From: Mesostigma viride
Lineage: Eukaryota; Streptophyta; Mesostigmatophyceae; Mesostigmatales; Mesostigmataceae
NCBI GenBank assembly: GCA_009746045.1
Contig: RPFO01001311.1
Location: forward strand, 62,001-126,000
Direction: 5' to 3'
Length of the DNA stretch: 64,000 nucleotides
Position 1 is the first letter of the stretch. Each line of letters begins with the position of its first letter. Below, in pieces: positions 61,216 to 64,000 of this stretch. Under the pieces are notes generated by a model, which made no database searches, had not been told where the DNA came from, and saw only the letters and a list, made by a program, of their open reading frames with translations. Made by a program: the position numbers and the translations under genes.

Positions 61216-61273
61216 AGTACTCCTTATTACTGACGCATTTTTTTATCTTATGCTACCGGTATAGAACTTTACC
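61216..61273. promoter_or_regulatory. 58-bp divergent promoter
   Basis: The complete space between two divergent starts. AT-rich core GCATTTTTTTATCTTATGC. On the P3 side it reads AAAAAAATGCGTCAGTAATA, resembling the T/A run plus ATGCG in front of P1 and P2. Such tight divergent spacing is typical of large DNA viruses and unlike the rest of the window. Confidence 0.55.
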
Positions 61274-63976
61274 ATGTCTACCGCTCTGGACCAGCTCAGC
61301 GACGTCCGTTACGCGCGCATGTACTCGACCGCTCTCCTGGGCGACCTAGACCCCGCCGCGAGGGTGAAGGACCTCGTCGTCAAGGCGCAGGACAGCATCG
61401 TCATCAAGCCCAACAACGGGTACGGCACCAGCGCGACCAACCGCCTCAAGATCGTGGGATCCACCGCCATAGACGGGGCGCTGTCCGTGGACAACGTTAC
61501 CATCGACGGCAGCACCGTCAACTCGTCTTCCGGCAGCCTCGTGCTCTCGTCCGACGCCGGGTCGGTGCGCATGGCCGACGTGGTCGCCTCCGCGGCCTCC
61601 CTCTCGCCGGCCTCCGACGTGAACCTGACCCTCTCGGGCGGCGCCACCAAGTCGGTGTTGGTGGAGGGCGTCATGTTCACCGACAACGCGGTCACCACCT
61701 CCAGCGGCACCCTTGCGATCAGCTCTGCCGGGTCCTCGGCCGCCGCGCTCCAGCTGGGCGGCGTCACCGTCACCGACGCCTCCGTGTCCTCCTCCACCGC
61801 CAACGGAAACCTGACCATGGCCAGCAACGGCACCGGCTCCGTGCTCCTTGACAACGTGAAGGTGAAGACCTCGGGCATCAGCAACAACGTGGCCAACGCC
61901 GACCTGACCCTGTCGTCCAACGGCACCGGGTCGGTGGTGATGGACAGCGTGAAGGTGAAGACGGCGGGCATCACCACCAGCAGCGGCACGCTCTCGCTTA
62001 CCTCCGCGGGGGCGGCTACCAACCAGGTGAACGTGGCCGGCATCACGGTGACGAACGCCAGCATCAGTGCCGCGTCGGCGAGCACCGTGACGGTGGCGAA
62101 GGACCTGACCCTGACCAGCACTGCGGGCGGAAGCGGCAAGGTGACGACCTCGGCGGGCAATCTGGAGCTGACCAGCACGAGCGGCACGGTGGCCGTCACG
62201 GGGGCTCTGACGGGCTCCAGCACGATCACCAGCACCGGCAACATGGTGGTGGGAGGGGACCTGAAGGTGGCGGGCGTGCTCGAGAGCACCAACGCCAGCG
62301 GGAACCTGGAGATCGTGGACAAGACGGTGAAGGTGGGCTACCAGCCCGGGTCTGCCGCGATCATGGACTTCCAGTTCACCAACTCGGCCAACGCGATCGC
62401 CGCATACAACATCAACCTGAGCGTTTTCTCTGGCGCGTCTGTCAGCGGTGGGGCTCTGAACATCAGCACCACCACTTCCTCTCGAGCGGCGTTTTACTAT
62501 CCATCCGCTTACACCAGCATTCCGGCGTCCGTCTTGAATTTTACCACTGAAAGCGTTTCCATCGAGTTCCCTATCACCATTGCCAGCGCTCTGACTACCA
62601 GCGCTGGAGCTGACATGCAGTTCTTTGCCCTGGAACAGAGTGCAGGTGGCAACTCGTGGGTCAGGTTTTCGAGCCATTCTGGAGGACTGGCGCTTAATAT
62701 TCAGAAGCTGACAAGTGCGGCTAACTACTACACCGACACTCACAGTTTCTTGAACGCGGCTGGCACCTACATCTTCAGGATCAGTCTTGACAGGCCCAGC
62801 GGGCTCATGACGCTTTCGTACAATAAGGACGGTGGGGCATATACCACGATGACTTATAACAACGGCGCCAGCTCGACTTTCAACATCGCGGACATCTTCT
62901 GGAGGGATTCGACTGCAACTGACACAATCATGTTTGGTAGCACGTCTCAAACGTCCAACCAGACCTACACCATCGACTACTTCAAGCTGAACAAGGGCAT
63001 GGCCTCCACCAACGCCGCTTCTGAGAACTCCGGCCTGTTCGTTGACGGCAGCGCCTCCTTCGGCAGCCGCGCCCTCACATGGCACATGGGCGCCGGCGAG
63101 ACCTCGCAGGACAAGGGCGACTACACCGGCTCGTACTGGCACGTGGAGGGCGGCCAGCTGCTGCTCTCTCGCACCATCCTGGCGGCCGACCGCGAGGCGC
63201 CCGCCACCAACGTCAATCTTGCCTCCCTGGCCAGCGGCTCCGACACGCTGCGGTGGGAGTTCTCCTCCTCCAAGGCCAGCACCGTCGGCAGCGCCACCTT
63301 CAGCGGCAGCGGCACCGTCGCGGACGGCGTGCTCAAGGAGTCCGGCTCCCAGTTCGACTCCGTGTCGCCCAACGTCACGGGCACGTTCTCTCTGATCATC
63401 AAGGTGCTGCCCCAGTTCGACCTGTCCACGCTGACCCTCCTGACCGACCTGATCGAGTACGGCTACCTTGCCGTGCAGATCTCGAGCGGCGGCTTCCTGA
63501 CCTTCTCCGACGGCGTGAACGCGGCCATCGTCATGGACACGCCCGTGCACGCCGAGCCGTTCACCCTGTGCATCACCATGAGCGGGTCGCAGGTCAAGTT
63601 CTACCTGGACGGCGCCCTGGTGGCTTCCTCGGCCAACGGCGCGTTGGGCGCGAACCCGAATCTGGTGCTGTACGGCGGGTACGTCGGTAGCGTGTGGTAC
63701 GACGACGTGCGCTTCGTGTCCGGCCAGGCGCTCACGGCGGCCAACACGATGCTGTACGGCTGGCGGGAGATGTACGCGGCCAACCAGACGGTGACGTACG
63801 GTTTCCGCATCTCCAACAACGAGGGCCTGCAGCTGGTGAAGGTGCGCGGGTCGGGCGGCAGCAACGGATGGGTCGGCACCAACCCCGCGCCCAACACGGT
63901 GACGTCCGGCAACAGCATGGGCGCCATCGGGGCAGCCACCGCCTCCGTCATCAGCGAGAGCCAGATGACCTTCTAA
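61274..63976 (+). CDS. giant-virus-like fibre/adhesin protein with two lectin-like domains
   Basis: 900 codons, ATG at 61,274. Residues 1-60 form a head (STALDQLSDVRYARMYSTAL). Residues about 60-350 are a run of ~30-residue b-repeats with SGTL-L-S-A and V-VDNV-V patterns, like phage and viral fibres. Residues about 360-575 (VSIEFPITIASAL, YIFRISLDRPSGLMTLSYN, IDYFKLNKG) and about 640-830 (TFSLIIKVLPQFD, FTLCITMSGSQVKFYLDGA, WYDDVRFVSGQAL) look like two concanavalin-A/LamG-type sandwiches that could bind glycans. No signal peptide. Probably a virion surface protein for attachment to the algal host (inference). Confidence 0.65.
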   Translation: MSTALDQLSDVRYARMYSTALLGDLDPAARVKDLVVKAQDSIVIKPNNGYGTSATNRLKIVGSTAIDGALSVDNVTIDGSTVNSSSGSLVLSSDAGSVRMADVVASAASLSPASDVNLTLSGGATKSVLVEGVMFTDNAVTTSSGTLAISSAGSSAAALQLGGVTVTDASVSSSTANGNLTMASNGTGSVLLDNVKVKTSGISNNVANADLTLSSNGTGSVVMDSVKVKTAGITTSSGTLSLTSAGAATNQVNVAGITVTNASISAASASTVTVAKDLTLTSTAGGSGKVTTSAGNLELTSTSGTVAVTGALTGSSTITSTGNMVVGGDLKVAGVLESTNASGNLEIVDKTVKVGYQPGSAAIMDFQFTNSANAIAAYNINLSVFSGASVSGGALNISTTTSSRAAFYYPSAYTSIPASVLNFTTESVSIEFPITIASALTTSAGADMQFFALEQSAGGNSWVRFSSHSGGLALNIQKLTSAANYYTDTHSFLNAAGTYIFRISLDRPSGLMTLSYNKDGGAYTTMTYNNGASSTFNIADIFWRDSTATDTIMFGSTSQTSNQTYTIDYFKLNKGMASTNAASENSGLFVDGSASFGSRALTWHMGAGETSQDKGDYTGSYWHVEGGQLLLSRTILAADREAPATNVNLASLASGSDTLRWEFSSSKASTVGSATFSGSGTVADGVLKESGSQFDSVSPNVTGTFSLIIKVLPQFDLSTLTLLTDLIEYGYLAVQISSGGFLTFSDGVNAAIVMDTPVHAEPFTLCITMSGSQVKFYLDGALVASSANGALGANPNLVLYGGYVGSVWYDDVRFVSGQALTAANTMLYGWREMYAANQTVTYGFRISNNEGLQLVKVRGSGGSNGWVGTNPAPNTVTSGNSMGAIGAATASVISESQMTF

Positions 63977-64000
63977 GCTTTCTGTTTTGCATCATCGTCG

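Noticed and set aside
61346-63550. 734-codon frame on the minus strand
   Set aside because: Antisense shadow of the repetitive fibre-like gene; composition is His/Gly/Val/Arg-rich and matches no protein type.

Overview
The window reads as repeat-saturated eukaryotic nuclear DNA, most likely from a green alga (Chlorophyta, probably Chlorophyceae). This is inferred from GC-rich coding sequence next to AT-rich repeat tails, spliceosomal-type introns, the mixture of R2-like LINEs, APE-type LINEs, Ty1/copia-like elements and TTAA/hAT transposons, and a giant-virus-like block at the right edge. No ribosomal, tRNA or recognisable housekeeping gene is present, so the species cannot be fixed.

Layout. 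1-8.8 kb: a chain of LINE copies from two related subfamilies (here LINE-A and LINE-B), joined at GATATATAT-like sites. It includes one 1352-codon open copy carrying RING-H2, C2H2, reverse transcriptase (RT) and restriction-like endonuclease (RLE) domains. 8.9-9.7 kb: a dimeric satellite. 9.9-34.7 kb, minus strand: a decayed gene resembling DUF7869 (DDE-transposase-like) whose two exon blocks, 34,710-33,024 and 11,575-9,891, are separated by a 21.4-kb intron filled with nested elements. These are (i) a copia-like LTR element with TSD CTTAC, carrying two copies of a TTAA-targeting DNA transposon, one in its body and one in its 3' LTR, and (ii) a tandem U-L repeat unit invaded by a second copia-like element with TSD GGAGG. 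Both copia-like elements carry the aspartic protease between integrase and RT, an order that is neither the Ty1/copia nor the Ty3/gypsy order.

34.7-35.7 kb: a 545-bp CCCCTC satellite and a large inverted repeat. 35.8-38.3 kb: an unrecognised gene, or pair of genes, with probable introns, an acidic/basic stretch and a coiled coil. 38.5-41.8 kb: a second 8-bp minisatellite array and three head-to-tail truncated LINE-A copies. 42.7-43.3 kb: a TAAG microsatellite. 43.4-44.3 kb: an 852-bp fold-back element with TSD ACAAC. 44.4-48.5 kb: an APE-type LINE (LINE-C). 48.5-56.2 kb: three elements that carry only an ORF1-like gene; one is split by a 1,538-bp hAT element with an 8-bp TSD, and one is cut off at its 3' end near 56.2 kb.

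56.2-64.0 kb: compact, nearly intron-free genes of nucleocytoplasmic-large-DNA-virus style. They comprise a Cys/His zinc-motif protein, a PD-(D/E)XK-like protein, three tandem paralogs with a Cys/His-rich C-terminus (two frameshifted) and a 900-aa fibre-like protein with two lectin-like folds divergent from the intact paralog. I read this as the edge of an endogenized giant virus of the alga, joined to host DNA inside a LINE copy. Apart from the 35.8-38.3 kb locus, almost everything in the window is selfish DNA.
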